A DNA stretch of 22,125 nucleotides, taken from the NCBI GenBank assembly GCA_018715225.1, contig DVMB01000048.1, positions 1 through 22,125 on the forward strand. Direction: 5' to 3'. Position numbers and translations under genes: made by a program. Below the pieces are notes generated by a model. It saw only the letters and a program-made list of their open reading frames with translations. It ran no database searches and had not been told where the DNA came from. Positions within the stretch are counted from its first letter, which is position 1, and each line of letters begins with the position of its first letter. Source of the DNA: Candidatus Onthoplasma faecigallinarum (lineage in GTDB: Bacteria > Bacillota > Clostridia > Christensenellales > UBA1242). Of this stretch, positions 7,252-15,359 are shown in pieces.

Positions 7252-9954
7252 TTATCTTCTTATAGATGGATATCTTGGGAGGTGTGTATCAAATCCGACA
7301 AAATCAACTACTTGATGTTTTTCTAAATCATAGATTACGAAATTTAGTCCACGGGAGTTCATAGAATATTCCACATTGTTGATTTTAATATTTGATGTAT
7401 TTCCTTTATGTAGTGGGGCACTCAATACTTCTATCTTCAAATCATCTAAAACGATAGATGAAGCTACACTCTCTTCGTATTTACATTTTTCATCAATCAC
7501 AATACCTTTATAGATTATTGCGAGATATCCATTCCAGTGGATATTTCTAAAATCAGGTGTTAGCCCTAAATAGTGTAGTTTTTCATTTAATTCATCTTTT
7601 ATTAACATTCCTGGAGTGTCTTTTGATGCAATTAATATCAAAAGATTTTGTTTGTTCGCATTGATTTTGTCAATGAAGGTATAAATATTTCCGTCATTAT
7701 AATAAGATACATTTAGTAATCGCATAAGGAAATTTAAATTCTTTCGTAATACAGCATTTTCATTCCTTAATTTTTTCAATACTATATCTTCGGTTGAATA
7801 AGATTTTTTGTTTACTATTGTAAGATTTTCTTTCAGCCATGCCTTGTCTTTCTCAATTTCTTTATTTAGTATTGAATATACTTTTTCATAATCAATAGGC
7901 GAAAATAATGTATCATTTAACGTGGGGTTTTCTGGGTCTACGACTCTATCCATTAGATTTAATTTTGTTAATAATGATATAAATCTAGCAGCACCTCTTC
8001 CGTAATTCATTATTGTTATAAATGGCTTTTTCATTATTATTGCTAAACATGTGCCATGGAATGAGTCTGTAATAATTAATTTGGAATTTAATAGACATTT
8101 TAGCCTGTCATTTACATTACCAAACTCAATATCTTTTGACCACTTAGTTTTGATAGTTTTATCATTATAATACATTTCTGAGAAAATCTTTGATTTAGAT
8201 TTTAATTTCTTTTCTATAGAATTTATATAATTTGCTTTTGTTTCATTAGGGTTTAAAATATAGGCAGATATATAATTTTCTCCGAAATCTTTGGGAGATG
8301 CGTCCGCTAAGTTTTTATATATATTGGAAGAGCACAAGAATACAGGATCTAAAACATTGACTGCGTCAACCCCAAAATCGCTTTTTGCCAAATCAACACC
8401 GCTACTTTCACGTACAGAAAAAGCATCGAATTTTTTCATATAATATGACATCTCTGCACGCTCGTTTTCATCTCCCGTAAATGTATCATGACCGAAGGAA
8501 GCGGCGTAGGTAACTTTTCTTTTATTGTCGTGTACCCAATCTAATGTAACAAATTGTGAAAAATTATTGTATAAATTATGATGAAACATTTGATCAGAGC
8601 CGACCAAAAAACATTTAGCTTTGTTGTTTAGTTGTTCATATTCACTTTTTGTTTTTAAATTTTTTACAATAATAGTATCTTTGAATGGATCTTCATAATA
8701 GTTATAGTATATATCAGCGGGTGGATGCTTTGAATTTAACGGTCTTTCTATCATAAAACATGTGAAGCCCAATTCTTTTACTGCATTATATAAGCCAACA
8801 TAAGTAAGGCTACCACCAAAATTTTCAACTGTTGGTATGCCGACAATACCCACATCATACAGTCCTGCTTTGGCGAGTTTTATTGAATTTGAAAAAGTAT
8901 CTTTATTAATATGTTCAAAAAAGAGATTTTTGTTTTCATTGTGTGGATAATAAGCTTTTACTCTATTGCGCAATGTTGAAAGTGGGGTGTCAATAATCTT
9001 ATTAAATATAAACTGTTTAGAAAGTTCGTCAAAGAATTTTTTGCCACGCTCGTTGTTAATGAAGACCATCGATGTACCTTTCCCATCATTTTCTGCGTAT
9101 CGCTCAATTCCCCAAAAATCACCAATAGAAACATCTCCAATTCGTGGGAATTCACAAAATTTACAATTCTCACAACTATCACGCAATATCATGTTCGATT
9201 GAAAGCCAATTTCATATTCATCACCATTATTCCATGACTTAGAATATTGATTTCCATTTTGATAATCTATTGTTATAATGTCTGCTCTCCAGCCGTTTTT
9301 CTTATCTCTAAAATTTACATTTTTTATTGAGTCAATAGATTTGTCTTTTAAATACAGGTCGAACAATTTTTGTGACGGCACGCCATGACATACTATATCA
9401 ATTAAAATCAAATTGTCATAATTTTTGTTTAAATAATTTTTTAAGCCAGCGATTTGGCAGGGCATGCCAAAAAATATGACTTTTCTATCATCCTCGAGAT
9501 CTTTTCTAACATTTTGGTATATTAGATTAACTGTTGCTTGGACATATTTTGAGCCCTGACATTTTTCAATTTCAGTAATTTTAGACAATCTAACAAATTC
9601 AACCTTTTGATTTTCTGTGAGACTAACTCCATATGCAATCCCGCCTTGCTTGATAATTTTGCTCGCTGCAATATAGAAAAATCCGCCGCTTGAACTCGTC
9701 TGTCTCACTTTGTCTTCCGCCCTTATTGCTATTGGTTTTGGATCTTTAATATTAGTATTTTGATAATTGTTGATGGGGCAGGTCAGTACGCATTTTTTAC
9801 AGTGGATACATTTCTCTTCATTGATTTTTGGATACATGAAAGTGTGATAACCTTCCACCATCTCTATGGCACCTACTGGGCACGCATTCATACACGCTCC
9901 GCAACCTGTACATTTGTGTTCAAAATCTTTTTCTATAATCTTTATCTTTTCCAT
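7252..9954 (-). CDS. Ferredoxin/FrhB + polysaccharide pyruvyl transferase + ILEI-like domain fusion
   Basis: A 900-residue multidomain protein. Residues 10-60 carry two 4Fe-4S motifs (Cys15/18/21/25 and Cys49/52/55/59). Residues about 75-330 resemble the F420 hydrogenase/dehydrogenase beta subunit (FrhB) family, with SSSGGFFY, FFGMPCQIAGL, DIVCHGVPS, and CENCKFC followed by GDVSIGDFWG. Residues about 365-700 are a polysaccharide pyruvyl transferase (CsaB/PF04230): GIPTVENFGG, GSDQMFHHN, AASFGHD, FDAFSVRESS, VLDPVF and ITDSFHGTCLAII. Residues about 755-900 look like the ILEI/FAM3 fold, with LLILIASKD early and SRGLNFVIYD...GFDTH at the end, the reverse of the usual order. It probably adds a pyruvyl ketal to the glycan; the Fe-S part may supply redox chemistry. 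There is no Shine-Dalgarno, and the promoter places transcription start at the ATG. FrhB-pyruvyl transferase fusions are, to my knowledge, known in gut anaerobes. Confidence 0.85.
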   Translation of the reverse strand: MEKIKIIEKDFEHKCTGCGACMNACPVGAIEMVEGYHTFMYPKINEEKCIHCKKCVLTCPINNYQNTNIKDPKPIAIRAEDKVRQTSSSGGFFYIAASKIIKQGGIAYGVSLTENQKVEFVRLSKITEIEKCQGSKYVQATVNLIYQNVRKDLEDDRKVIFFGMPCQIAGLKNYLNKNYDNLILIDIVCHGVPSQKLFDLYLKDKSIDSIKNVNFRDKKNGWRADIITIDYQNGNQYSKSWNNGDEYEIGFQSNMILRDSCENCKFCEFPRIGDVSIGDFWGIERYAENDGKGTSMVFINNERGKKFFDELSKQFIFNKIIDTPLSTLRNRVKAYYPHNENKNLFFEHINKDTFSNSIKLAKAGLYDVGIVGIPTVENFGGSLTYVGLYNAVKELGFTCFMIERPLNSKHPPADIYYNYYEDPFKDTIIVKNLKTKSEYEQLNNKAKCFLVGSDQMFHHNLYNNFSQFVTLDWVHDNKRKVTYAASFGHDTFTGDENERAEMSYYMKKFDAFSVRESSGVDLAKSDFGVDAVNVLDPVFLCSSNIYKNLADASPKDFGENYISAYILNPNETKANYINSIEKKLKSKSKIFSEMYYNDKTIKTKWSKDIEFGNVNDRLKCLLNSKLIITDSFHGTCLAIIMKKPFITIMNYGRGAARFISLLTKLNLMDRVVDPENPTLNDTLFSPIDYEKVYSILNKEIEKDKAWLKENLTIVNKKSYSTEDIVLKKLRNENAVLRKNLNFLMRLLNVSYYNDGNIYTFIDKINANKQNLLILIASKDTPGMLIKDELNEKLHYLGLTPDFRNIHWNGYLAIIYKGIVIDEKCKYEESVASSIVLDDLKIEVLSAPLHKGNTSNIKINNVEYSMNSRGLNFVIYDLEKHQVVDFVGFDTHLPRYPSIRR

Positions 9955-9960
9955 AAATTG

Positions 9961-9989
9961 AGTTTAGCATGAATATTTAGTTTTTGCAA
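9961..9989 (-). promoter_or_regulatory. Promoter giving a leaderless message for the FrhB/pyruvyl-transferase gene
   Basis: Minus strand TTGCAA (9984-9989), 17-bp spacer ending TGC (extended -10), TAAACT (9961-9966). Only six bases lie between the -10 and the ATG at 9954, so the expected first transcribed base is the A of the start codon. It sits in the gap after the ZIP gene. Confidence 0.6.
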
Positions 9990-10011
9990 CCTTTTAGTTT
10001 AATAATCCCAA

Positions 10012-10776
10012 TTAAAGGCATAAATCTAGGGTCATCATAAGGACAAAGCCGAGGATGAATGCCCAGGTGCCTATGGTGGTCTTTTCGTTTATGTGCAGTT
10101 CGGGCAGGAGTTCTTCTATGACGACATAAATCATTGCTCCTGCGGAGAAGGATAGTAGCCACGGCATTAAGAAGGTCAGTTGGCTGGCTAGGAAGAAGCC
10201 AAGAATGGCAAATATAGGTTCTACTATACCGCTCAATGTTCCAAAGACGAACGCTTTGTTTTTGTTGTTTAAGGTCTTGTGCATAGGGAGGGCAACGGCA
10301 AGCCCTTCGGGGAAATTTTGGAGTGCTATTCCTATTGCTATCAATAGAGCAGGCACAAAGTTTTGTGTTGTGGCAAAAGCGGAACCAAAAGCAAAACCTA
10401 CCGCTAAGCCTTCTGGTATATTGTGGACGGTTACGGCTGTAAAGAGTTTGAATGCTTTGTTCTTTCCTTTGTCCTTTTGTAGATTGCTGAAATGGCCCGT
10501 GATTTTATCTAGCAGCACCATAAAGGCACAGCCCAATAAAAATCCAATTAAGACAGGAAGGATAAAAACTTTTTCATATTGCTCTTGGGCGTATTCTATT
10601 GATGGAATGAGTAGCGACCATATAGAAGCAGAGAGCATTATTCCAGAAGCAAAGCCAATTGTCAGCATATTGGCAAGAAGAGATGGTTTTTTCAAAAAAT
10701 ATACACACAATGAACCCAAGGTGGTCATCAAAAAAATTATACTAAAACCAATAATAATGTAAATTAACGGAGACAT
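10012..10776 (-). CDS. ZIP-family divalent metal transporter
   Basis: A 254-residue inner-membrane protein with about eight membrane segments. The two metal-site helices carry HNIPEGLAVG (from His118) and QNFPEGLAV (from Gln153), the hallmark of ZIP (ZupT/GufA-type) zinc, iron or manganese importers. A polar loop (about 95-110) separates the N-terminal three helices from the core. I start at 10776 (MSPLIYI) because GAGGT lies five bases upstream. The longer ATG at 10812 has no ribosome site and adds a polar 12-residue tail. The gene precedes the FrhB/pyruvyl-transferase gene, but that gene has its own promoter. Two direct repeats flank its predicted start site, suggesting metal-dependent control. 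The exact metal cannot be read from sequence. Confidence 0.9.
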   Translation of the reverse strand: MSPLIYIIIGFSIIFLMTTLGSLCVYFLKKPSLLANMLTIGFASGIMLSASIWSLLIPSIEYAQEQYEKVFILPVLIGFLLGCAFMVLLDKITGHFSNLQKDKGKNKAFKLFTAVTVHNIPEGLAVGFAFGSAFATTQNFVPALLIAIGIALQNFPEGLAVALPMHKTLNNKNKAFVFGTLSGIVEPIFAILGFFLASQLTFLMPWLLSFSAGAMIYVVIEELLPELHINEKTTIGTWAFILGFVLMMTLDLCL

Positions 10777-10807
10777 CAAAACCTCTTTTGTAGAAGATTT
10801 ACCTATA

Positions 10808-10850
10808 TTCATTTTATGTCAAGTTTAAAGATAAGTTCATTCTATGTTAA
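10808..10850 (-). promoter_or_regulatory. ZIP-gene promoter with two direct repeats
   Basis: Minus strand TTAACA (10845-10850), 17-bp spacer, TAAACT (10822-10827). Read on plus, TTCATTTTATGTCAA (10808-10822) and TTCATTCTATGTTAA (10836-10850) match at 13 of 15 bases, 28 bp apart. One copy covers the -35, the other the start site. This is a plausible repressor site; the regulator is unknown. Confidence 0.45.
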
Positions 10851-11132
10851 ATTGACACAAAAGGAAAGGCTCATTGTCTTTATTATTGCAGTTTGTGAAA
10901 TTGTGCAGTTATTAATACAGGAATAGTTTTATCTTCAATTTTGGAGACAAATATAAATTCATTTATAAATATGTTGAGGGCACTCCGCTATTCAATAAAA
11001 TATTTTTATCATTCTTTATTTTTCATATATAATTTTTTTAGTGATAGATAGAGCAAAACTTGTACCTTTATATACAAAATCATATTTTTAAAGTAAAAAA
11101 TTTGTTTTTTATAATAAAAATGACATCATCTA
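10851..11132. other. AT-rich intergenic region with no clear gene
   Basis: Together with the flanking promoters this is the 10777-11196 gap between divergent genes. I see no ORF with a start and ribosome site, no RNA gene and no strong hairpin. A 34-codon coding-like stretch on the minus strand (10883-10987) has no start codon and may be a gene scrap. Confidence 0.5.
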
Positions 11133-11172
11133 TTGAAAATATTTGTAAATATGATAAAATCTATTTTATAAT
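11133..11172 (+). promoter_or_regulatory. Promoter of the giant CvpA-like gene
   Basis: Two overlapping options: TTGAAA (11133-11138), 16 bp, TAAAAT (11155-11160); or TTGTAA (11143-11148), 18 bp, TATAAT (11167-11172). Both lead to AAGGAG (11186-11191) and the ATG at 11197 with a short leader. Confidence 0.5.
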
Positions 11173-11196
11173 AGCGTAAAGATAAAAGGAGTTTTT

Positions 11197-14136
11197 ATGT
11201 CTGGGGTCATTTATGGGGCGAGTATTGCACTGATTGTTTTGTTTTTGACGATAGGCTTTTTAGTTGGGCTCATTAGAGGGGTAAAACGTTCTGCTGTACA
11301 TATTGCTTTTGTTGTGGTAAGTATTGTTGTCTCGTTTTTTATAACAAGACCTATTGTAAATGCGATATTGGGAATTAGTATCAATATTGACGGGAGTGTG
11401 ATGCCGATCAGTGAATATATCCTAACTATGATAAATGACAATGTAATGGATCTATCTAGTTTTGACTCCGCATCGGCATTTATGCAAGGTCTGCCATCAG
11501 CCGTTGCTAGTCCTATAGTTTTTATGGTGGTCATGATTCTCGTATATTTTGTAATAGATATAATATATTTGATTGTCGCTAGAATAATATTTGGTAGGAA
11601 AAAGATAGATTTTGAAAATCACAAAGCACACAGGTTGCCAGGCGGGCTTGTGGGTATCGTAGAGGCGTGCTTATTCACATTCGTATTATTCGCACCTATT
11701 ACATCTTTGACTACCACTTACGGCGAGATTGTCTCACATAGTACCACTACCGAAGTGGCAACACAACAAGATGATAAAGTTTATCTACAGACAATAGGCG
11801 ATATCACAAGCCAAAACATAACTAGTGAAGTAAATGAGATTGTTACATCTTTTAATAATTCTGCAGTGAGCAAGATTTGCTCAATAGGTGGAATTAATGA
11901 TAAGATTTTTGACGGGTTGTCTAGTTTTGAAGTCAATGATGAGAAAATATATATTAGAGATGAACTCGTCACTATAGCAGAAGGCTACGATTCATTTGTC
12001 ATATTTTACAATAATGTTGTAGATGAAAACTTTGCGGATCTTGATTTCTCTACGGTCAAAAATGCGATGACTCATGTCGTTCAAAATGGGTTATTCAAAG
12101 CGGTGGTTGCGGATACTATCAGTGATTTTGTAGTAAATTTCAACCAAATTGAAGCTGACATTAATATAGAGATGCCAGAGATTGCAAAAGAAATTATAGA
12201 AACGTTACAATCTAGATTTAGTAGTGAAGGTTTTGATGCATATGCTTACATTTCTAATGACCTGTTGAGTTTGTTAAATATAGCGGATAGTGTTGTAGCA
12301 AACGATAGTTTAGCAAATTTAATCAATTTAAATATGGGCGATATGACTGAGATTTTGGAATTTGCAACCGATTATAACACGTTGTTGTCCACTACATTGC
12401 AAAGTTTTGCTGACCTTAATCTTGTCAAAGATACACTACCTATAATTTTGGAGAGCGTCAATGATTCTTTGGCTCAAAATTTTGAAAATAATGATGGGCT
12501 GATAGTTGGATTAAATGCGGGTATTTCTAACGAAGGCTTTAAAAATACCATTGCCACACTGTTCAATGGAGATAATTCTATAATCTCTCAAATAAAATCG
12601 CTGAACGATCAGTATGACATCTTATCAATTCTAAATAGTGATGATGTATTGGATACAATTTTGAGTGTTGACGGAATTGATGAGGCACTGACGCAGTTTG
12701 GTTCGGTGATAGATGATTTTAATGAATTGGAAATATTTAATTATATAGACTCAAACACTCAAACAAATGTGCATTCATTTGAAAATATCTTGATCCTTTC
12801 TGGAATAGATGTCTTGGGAGATGAAGTATATCTAAACAATGGGGTTGAAATGACCACTCAAGTGTTAGATACGTACGAAAAATTCTTCTCATACATCAGT
12901 TCTCCTATCAAAAACATAATTGATAGCAATTTAGTTGATTTGTTAGACGAAAATGCCGATTTTGATAGCATCATGGACATCATAGCTTCTAACATCAGTG
13001 GAGTAAGCGAGAGCGAAAAGAATCTAAATTTCCTTGCGGATATTCTCATGCCGTTCTATGAACTTGATCAAGCAAGTTTTGGTGGGCAGACTCTAAAAGA
13101 CTTAGTGTTCACAAATGTAGTCAATATTTTGAATGAAAATTTAGGTGAATACATTGATTTGTCCACAACTCCTGAAACGGACAATTATCAAACTTGGGAG
13201 GATAGATTGGTCTCTGTCGCTTCACTGATAGATACGCTAAATAGTGGAGAGATGACAACTGAAGATCAAGAGTCCATGACGTATTTAAAATATCTTTTGT
13301 CAGCCGACTTAGATTATCTAGAATTGGTAACTACGATGAATAATGACGGCGTAATTGCTGAATTATTGAACATCATATTTGGCAATTCAATGTACCAACC
13401 TTTAAACGCAAAACTATTTTCCACCATAGATGAACAAATAGGGCAATTCACAACAGTAGACTTTACAACTAATATTGATAATTTATCTACAAACAAAGAC
13501 GCTTATATTAATGTCGTTACATCTTTGATCTCATATATTGATGATGGCTTGTTTGAAAGTGAAGACCTGACTACACAACTTACCGCTATTGGAGGTATCC
13601 TCAATCTCTTAAAAGAGTCTGCACAAGTTGATGTGTTCGATGAAGTGTTCGCTAATTTGATTTGGTATATTACAGGCGATGTGATTGACGAGGAAAATGC
13701 AGATTTGTATTTAAATAAGACCACACCTTTTGAATATGCAGATAAAGTGAAAGAATATTTTGATGCTGATAGTCAAATTGATGGTTATTATGGCATTGAT
13801 TATCTGGCTCAAGTTGAAGATTTGGTTGACTTTATTGAATTTGGAAGTCAAATTGTGGAAAGTTTACAAAGCGTAGATCTTGCAACTGAGGTAGGCAGAC
13901 AAGAGTTTATCCAGAGTATTGATCAAACGATACAATCATTAGGCGATAACGCACAAGAAATTGTTGATACAGCTGTAGATTTGGTAGAAGTTGTGTTAAG
14001 CGATGAACAACTAGAAGAAATTCAGGCACAAGGAGCGGAACTAGCCAGCACAATAAATGATTATGTCTCTGCAACTGGTGCTTTGACTCCTGAAATAAAG
14101 AACTCACTGTTGCAACTATTTGGCATTGTGCAATAA
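11197..14136 (+). CDS. CvpA-like membrane protein with very large acidic extracytoplasmic domain
   Basis: A 979-residue protein. Residues 1-175 hold four membrane segments and resemble CvpA/colicin V production proteins, including FLTIGFLVGLIRGVKRSAVH near the N-terminus and GGLVGIVEACLFTFVLFAP at the fourth segment. CvpA proteins are normally about 160-200 residues. Here a further 800 residues follow with no membrane segment, few lysines, many Asp/Glu/Asn/Ser and repeated helical stretches (for example ANLINLNMGDMTEIL and LSTNKDAYINVVTSLISYI), so this part likely lies outside the membrane. I recognise no enzyme motif, sorting signal or clear sequence repeat. AAGGAG five bases upstream fixes the start. 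It has its own promoter and a strong terminator, so it is probably monocistronic. Function unknown. Confidence 0.75.
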   Translation: MSGVIYGASIALIVLFLTIGFLVGLIRGVKRSAVHIAFVVVSIVVSFFITRPIVNAILGISINIDGSVMPISEYILTMINDNVMDLSSFDSASAFMQGLPSAVASPIVFMVVMILVYFVIDIIYLIVARIIFGRKKIDFENHKAHRLPGGLVGIVEACLFTFVLFAPITSLTTTYGEIVSHSTTTEVATQQDDKVYLQTIGDITSQNITSEVNEIVTSFNNSAVSKICSIGGINDKIFDGLSSFEVNDEKIYIRDELVTIAEGYDSFVIFYNNVVDENFADLDFSTVKNAMTHVVQNGLFKAVVADTISDFVVNFNQIEADINIEMPEIAKEIIETLQSRFSSEGFDAYAYISNDLLSLLNIADSVVANDSLANLINLNMGDMTEILEFATDYNTLLSTTLQSFADLNLVKDTLPIILESVNDSLAQNFENNDGLIVGLNAGISNEGFKNTIATLFNGDNSIISQIKSLNDQYDILSILNSDDVLDTILSVDGIDEALTQFGSVIDDFNELEIFNYIDSNTQTNVHSFENILILSGIDVLGDEVYLNNGVEMTTQVLDTYEKFFSYISSPIKNIIDSNLVDLLDENADFDSIMDIIASNISGVSESEKNLNFLADILMPFYELDQASFGGQTLKDLVFTNVVNILNENLGEYIDLSTTPETDNYQTWEDRLVSVASLIDTLNSGEMTTEDQESMTYLKYLLSADLDYLELVTTMNNDGVIAELLNIIFGNSMYQPLNAKLFSTIDEQIGQFTTVDFTTNIDNLSTNKDAYINVVTSLISYIDDGLFESEDLTTQLTAIGGILNLLKESAQVDVFDEVFANLIWYITGDVIDEENADLYLNKTTPFEYADKVKEYFDADSQIDGYYGIDYLAQVEDLVDFIEFGSQIVESLQSVDLATEVGRQEFIQSIDQTIQSLGDNAQEIVDTAVDLVEVVLSDEQLEEIQAQGAELASTINDYVSATGALTPEIKNSLLQLFGIVQ

Positions 14137-14157
14137 TCGTTCAAAGTTAAAAAACAA

Positions 14158-14187
14158 AAAAAAGATGCAAATTAATGCATCTTTTTT
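14158..14187 (+). terminator. Terminator after the CvpA-like gene
   Basis: Perfect 12-bp stem AAAAAAGATGCA (14158-14169) / TGCATCTTTTTT (14176-14187) with a six-base loop, starting 21 bases after the stop codon. Confidence 0.85.
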
Positions 14188-14217
14188 ATTATATATGATT
14201 TAATAAAATAAAATCAT

Positions 14218-14246
14218 TTGTTAAAACATGAAAGATATGATATACT
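14218..14246 (+). promoter_or_regulatory. Promoter of the DUF368 gene
   Basis: TTGTTA (14218-14223), 17-bp spacer, TATACT (14241-14246), giving a leader of about 70 bases to the ATG at 14324. Confidence 0.6.
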
Positions 14247-14323
14247 TAATATATTGATTTGTTTTTACAAATGTAGACTATTTATAAGTGATTTGTATAC
14301 ATATATTTATATAAAGGAGAATT

Positions 14324-15340
14324 ATGGACGAAAATAGCCAATTCGAAGAAAAAAGTCCAAACAATATCAATCTAAATGATGAAAAGGTCAGTAATAATGT
14401 AATTGACGATTCCACTGCTACTGACAAAGAAATGAATTTAAAATATGACAGCAAACGTGATGTGGTCAAAGGCGGAGTGCTGGGAACCTTTATTGGACTG
14501 GCAGTCATCGTCCCTGGAGTCAGCGGCTCTGCTATGGCGATCATTTTCCGTCTGTATGAAAAATTGCTGTACGCTCTAGGCAATATCTTCAAAAAGTTCA
14601 AAAAATGTTTCCGCTTTTTGTTACCGATAGGAATTGGGGCAGTGATTGGTTTGGTGCTAGGCTTCTTTGGAGTACAAGCTTTGTTGAACTTTATGCCGTT
14701 TGCGATCATTGCGTTATTTGCTGGGTTAATGTTAGGGGCTTTCCCCTCAGTCAAAGATCAACTCAAAGGCGAGCGACCAACAACTAAACGAATACTGCTT
14801 TTCATTCTAGGGCTTATTTTACCTATAGTTATATCTGCTATCTCAATATTTGCGATAGAGGGAACTGAATCATTAGATAATTTACAATTTTATCATTATA
14901 TCATTTTCTTAGTGCTGGGATATATAATTGCTATCACACAGTTAGTGCCCGGGCTTAGTGCTACGGCGCTATTGATGGCGTTTGGCTACTTTTCGTCTCT
15001 CATCAATTCAATTAGTTTATCGTATTGGCAATCTAACCCTAAGATATTCATAGTTTATCTCTGCTTGATCGTCGGCTTTGTAATAGGGTTGTTTACTGTG
15101 TCTAAATTCATGTCAAAATTGATTGATCGCCATAGGGCTCCAACATTTTTTACGGTGGCGGGTCTGTCTTTAGGTTCAGTCGTCAGCATGTTTTTCAATC
15201 CTGACATTGTCGCAGTGTATAGAAGTTGGGATTTTAGTTGGAGTACTTGGTGCGATTTAGGAGTAGGCATAGTACTATTTATTGTGGGAATCATAGTTGC
15301 ATATTTATTTGTTAGATATGAAAGAAATCACAAGTCTTAA
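14324..15340 (+). CDS. DUF368 (PopT-type) membrane protein, candidate undecaprenyl-phosphate translocase
   Basis: A 338-residue inner-membrane protein. The first 45 residues are polar and acidic. The membrane domain then shows the two related DUF368 motifs: GLAVIVPGVSGSAMAI (VPG at about residue 63) and QLVPGLSATALLMAFGYF (about 205-222), in the two halves of an internally repeated fold, plus about eight membrane helices. DUF368 proteins (PopT) have been reported to return undecaprenyl phosphate to the inner face, recycling the carrier for wall and surface glycans. That would serve the glycan genes in this window, though the gene is separately transcribed. AAGGAG eight bases upstream and a good promoter support the start. 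The substrate is inferred from the family only. Confidence 0.87.
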   Translation: MDENSQFEEKSPNNINLNDEKVSNNVIDDSTATDKEMNLKYDSKRDVVKGGVLGTFIGLAVIVPGVSGSAMAIIFRLYEKLLYALGNIFKKFKKCFRFLLPIGIGAVIGLVLGFFGVQALLNFMPFAIIALFAGLMLGAFPSVKDQLKGERPTTKRILLFILGLILPIVISAISIFAIEGTESLDNLQFYHYIIFLVLGYIIAITQLVPGLSATALLMAFGYFSSLINSISLSYWQSNPKIFIVYLCLIVGFVIGLFTVSKFMSKLIDRHRAPTFFTVAGLSLGSVVSMFFNPDIVAVYRSWDFSWSTWCDLGVGIVLFIVGIIVAYLFVRYERNHKS

Positions 15341-15359
15341 AGAATAAATGAATATCACT

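Noticed and set aside
10883..10987. Coding-like stretch on the minus strand (NIFINEFIFVSKIEDK...)
   Set aside because: Only 34 codons, no start codon, bounded by stops and no recognised family; at best a gene scrap.
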